A DNA stretch of 7,827 nt from contig CANKEA010000051.1 in NCBI GenBank assembly GCA_947480815.1, forward strand, positions 1 to 7,827, read 5' to 3'. Below the pieces are notes generated by a model. That model saw only the letters and a list, made by a program, of their open reading frames with translations. It was not told where the DNA came from and ran no database searches. Of this stretch, positions 6,154 to 7,827 are shown piece by piece. The stretch comes from Caulobacterales bacterium (GTDB taxonomy: Bacteria; Pseudomonadota; Alphaproteobacteria; Caulobacterales; Caulobacteraceae). The position numbers and the translations under genes are program-made. Within the stretch, counting starts at the first letter, position 1; each line of letters starts with the position of its first letter.

Positions 6154-7795
6154 AAACGGCCTCCTTGAAGGGCGCGACGCCGACGCGGCGGAAGGTGTCG
6201 AGGAACCGCTCATCGCCGACGCGGACCGACAGATAGGTATCGACCAGCGTCTCCACCGCGCCAGCAACCCGGTCGTAAGCCAAGGCCGGGCCGAGCATTT
6301 CACCCAGGCTGGCGTCTTCGGCACCCGAGCCGCCAAGCGTCAGCTGATAGAACTCCTCGCCCTTCTTATCGACGCCGAGAATGCCGATGTGGCCAACATG
6401 GTGGTGACCGCAGGCATTGATGCAGCCGCTGATCTTGATCTTAAGCTCACCAATCAGCTCGGCCTTGTCGGGACTAGTGAACTTCTCGCCGATATCCTGA
6501 GCCACGGAAATGGCACGGGCATTGGCCAGAGCGCAGTAGTCCAGCCCCGGACAGGCGATGATATCCGTGACCAAATCGATATTGGGGGTCGCCAGTTTGG
6601 CAGCCGCCAGGGCCGCATGGACCGCCGGCAGGTCGTCAAGCTTCACATGCGGCAGCACCAGGTTCTGGGCATGGGTAACGCGGACATCCCCAAGCGAATA
6701 ACGCTCGCCCAGATCGGCGATCAGCTCCATCTGTTCGGCGGTGGCATCGCCGGGCGTGGCCCTTGGTGCCTTCAGCGACACTTCGACAATGGAATAGCCC
6801 GGCTGTTTGTGGGGCCGCAAATTGTTGCGCGCGAACCGCGCCAGAGCCGGATTGTTCGCTCGCTCAGCCTCAAACGTCGGCGAGATGGCAGGGAGGCTCT
6901 CGAAATTGAGCGGGGCGAAAGCGACCCGGATTCGCGCCAGCTCACTCGGCGGCAGGTCGATCGCACCCTGCTCGATCAGGGCCCATTCCGCGTCTACCTG
7001 GCGGCGGAATTCATCGATCCCCAGGGATGCCACCAGGATCTTGATCCGCGCCTTGTACATGTTGTCGCGCCGACCGTGGCGGTTATAGACTCGCAGGATG
7101 GCTTCCACGTAGCTCAGCAGATGGTCGGCGGGCAGGTGTTCGCGGATTGTCGAGGCAATATGGGGCGTGCGGCCCATGCCGCCGCCGACCATGACTTCAA
7201 AACCCAGCACCCCATCGCGATTGCGACGCAGCACAAGCCCGATGTCATGCGCCTTGGAGGCTGTGCGATCCTTCGGGCTGGCCGTGACGGCGAACTTGAA
7301 CTTGCGCGGCAGGAACGAGAATTCGGGGTGGAAGGTCGACCACTGGCGCAACACCTCCGACCAAACCCGCGGATCGTCGACCTCATCGGCTGTGGCCCCC
7401 GCATAGGGGTCGGCAGTGATATTGCGGATGCAGTTACCACTGGTCTGAATGGCGTGCAGGCCCACGGTCGCCAGTTCATCCAAGATATCGGGCGTATCTT
7501 TCAGCTTGATCCAGTGAAACTGGATGTTGGTGCGGGTGGTAAAGTGGCCATAGCCCTTGTCGTATTTGCGCGACACCGCTGCCAGGGCACGCAGCTGGAC
7601 CGGGCTCAACGAGCCATAAGGCACCGAGACCCGCAGCATATAGGCGTGCAGTTGCAGGTAGAGACCGTTCATCAGCCGCAGTGGCTTGAACTGGTCTTCG
7701 GTGATCTCGCCCGACAGGCGGCGTGCAACCTGGCCACGGAATTCGCTAGCGCGGTCCGCCAGCATATCGCGGTCGATCTCGTCATAAAGATACAT
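6137..7795 (-). CDS. cysI: Assimilatory sulfite (nitrite/sulfite) reductase hemoprotein, 552 aa
   Basis: Catalyses the six-electron reduction of sulfite to sulfide in the cytoplasm, using siroheme coupled to a [4Fe-4S] cluster. Domains in order: first ferredoxin-like half-domain (about 38-100), siroheme-binding domain with MLRVSVPYG (53-61), TTRTNIQFHWI (86-96) and GNCIRN (120-125), then FLPRKFKFAV (161-170) with K165 and K167. The second half carries DIIACPGLDYCALA (411-424) and KISGCINACGHHHVGHIG (454-471). The cluster cysteines are C415, C421, C458 and C462, all present. R54, R124, K165 and K167 match the sulfite-binding residues known from E. coli CysI. Length is normal. Nitrite reductases share this fold, but the cysH neighbour favours sulfite. 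No flavoprotein CysJ is present, so electrons probably come from a ferredoxin system encoded elsewhere. The start is the ATG at 7795, with AAAGGG (7805-7810) 9 nt upstream. The overlap with DUF934 is described there. Confidence 0.95.
   Translation of the reverse strand: MYLYDEIDRDMLADRASEFRGQVARRLSGEITEDQFKPLRLMNGLYLQLHAYMLRVSVPYGSLSPVQLRALAAVSRKYDKGYGHFTTRTNIQFHWIKLKDTPDILDELATVGLHAIQTSGNCIRNITADPYAGATADEVDDPRVWSEVLRQWSTFHPEFSFLPRKFKFAVTASPKDRTASKAHDIGLVLRRNRDGVLGFEVMVGGGMGRTPHIASTIREHLPADHLLSYVEAILRVYNRHGRRDNMYKARIKILVASLGIDEFRRQVDAEWALIEQGAIDLPPSELARIRVAFAPLNFESLPAISPTFEAERANNPALARFARNNLRPHKQPGYSIVEVSLKAPRATPGDATAEQMELIADLGERYSLGDVRVTHAQNLVLPHVKLDDLPAVHAALAAAKLATPNIDLVTDIIACPGLDYCALANARAISVAQDIGEKFTSPDKAELIGELKIKISGCINACGHHHVGHIGILGVDKKGEEFYQLTLGGSGAEDASLGEMLGPALAYDRVAGAVETLVDTYLSVRVGDERFLDTFRRVGVAPFKEAVYVDAH
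6160..6166 (-). promoter_or_regulatory. Perfect Shine-Dalgarno for DUF934 inside the cysI 3' end
   Basis: AAGGAGG on the - strand, 6 nt before the DUF934 ATG, lies within cysI codons for Phe-Lys-Glu-Ala. It decides the DUF934 start and implies that ribosomes finishing cysI can re-initiate on DUF934. Confidence 0.8.
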
Positions 7796-7827
7796 GCCCG
7801 CGTGCCCTTTAGTTCTTACGCAACAGA
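7796..7827 (-). other. Leader of cysI, probably the end of an upstream operon gene
   Basis: Only 32 bases precede cysI in the window. On the - strand they hold two TAA triplets (7818-7816 and 7811-7809) and the ribosome site AAAGGG (7805-7810). In many alphaproteobacteria a DUF2849 gene and a cysG-like gene precede cysI, so one of these TAA triplets may be the stop of such a gene, but too little sequence is present to assign it. Confidence 0.3.

Overview
The window is GC-rich and gene-dense. Its gene content points to an alphaproteobacterium, most likely of the Caulobacteraceae (Caulobacter, Phenylobacterium or Brevundimonas type). The reasons are a PAS_5-type single-domain protein, a short secreted 3D-domain protein, and the cysI - DUF934 - cysH order typical of alphaproteobacterial sulfate assimilation. 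The genus is an inference from protein style, not from any marker gene. I see no rRNA, tRNA, CRISPR array, insertion sequence or prophage.

Left part (1-3172). The + strand opens inside an M16 (insulinase-like) zinc metallopeptidase whose N-terminal catalytic part lies outside the window. After its stop comes a convergent small gene on the - strand (2276-2479) for a 67-aa secreted, cysteine-containing protein I do not recognise, followed by a plausible intrinsic terminator. A 144-bp divergent intergenic region separates it from a + strand PAS_5 gene (2624-3163). The leader just before the PAS_5 start can fold into a nested hairpin that would bury its ribosome binding site.

Middle part (3173-4906). 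A secreted zinc enzyme of the S1/P1 nuclease / phospholipase C superfamily lies on the - strand, end to end with the PAS_5 gene (9 bp apart). It is transcribed divergently, across a 141-bp gap, from a secreted 3D-domain protein (MltA-like lytic transglycosylase fold) on the + strand. These two and the M16 peptidase and small protein are all cell-envelope or exported functions, but they do not form one operon.

Right part (4907-7827). A - strand operon for assimilatory sulfate reduction: cysI (hemoprotein sulfite/nitrite reductase), a DUF934 gene overlapping it by 17 bp, and cysH (iron-sulfur APS/PAPS reductase) overlapping DUF934 by 1 bp. CysH would make sulfite from activated sulfate and CysI would reduce sulfite to sulfide. 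No cysJ flavoprotein or ferredoxin reductase is in the window, so the electron donor for CysI is encoded elsewhere. The operon probably continues upstream beyond position 7827.

No clearly new multi-gene system is present. The most interesting items are the 67-aa secreted protein with a strictly alternating beta-strand-like tail, the RBS-burying hairpin before the PAS_5 gene, and the mixed nuclease/phospholipase metal-ligand pattern of the S1/P1-like enzyme.
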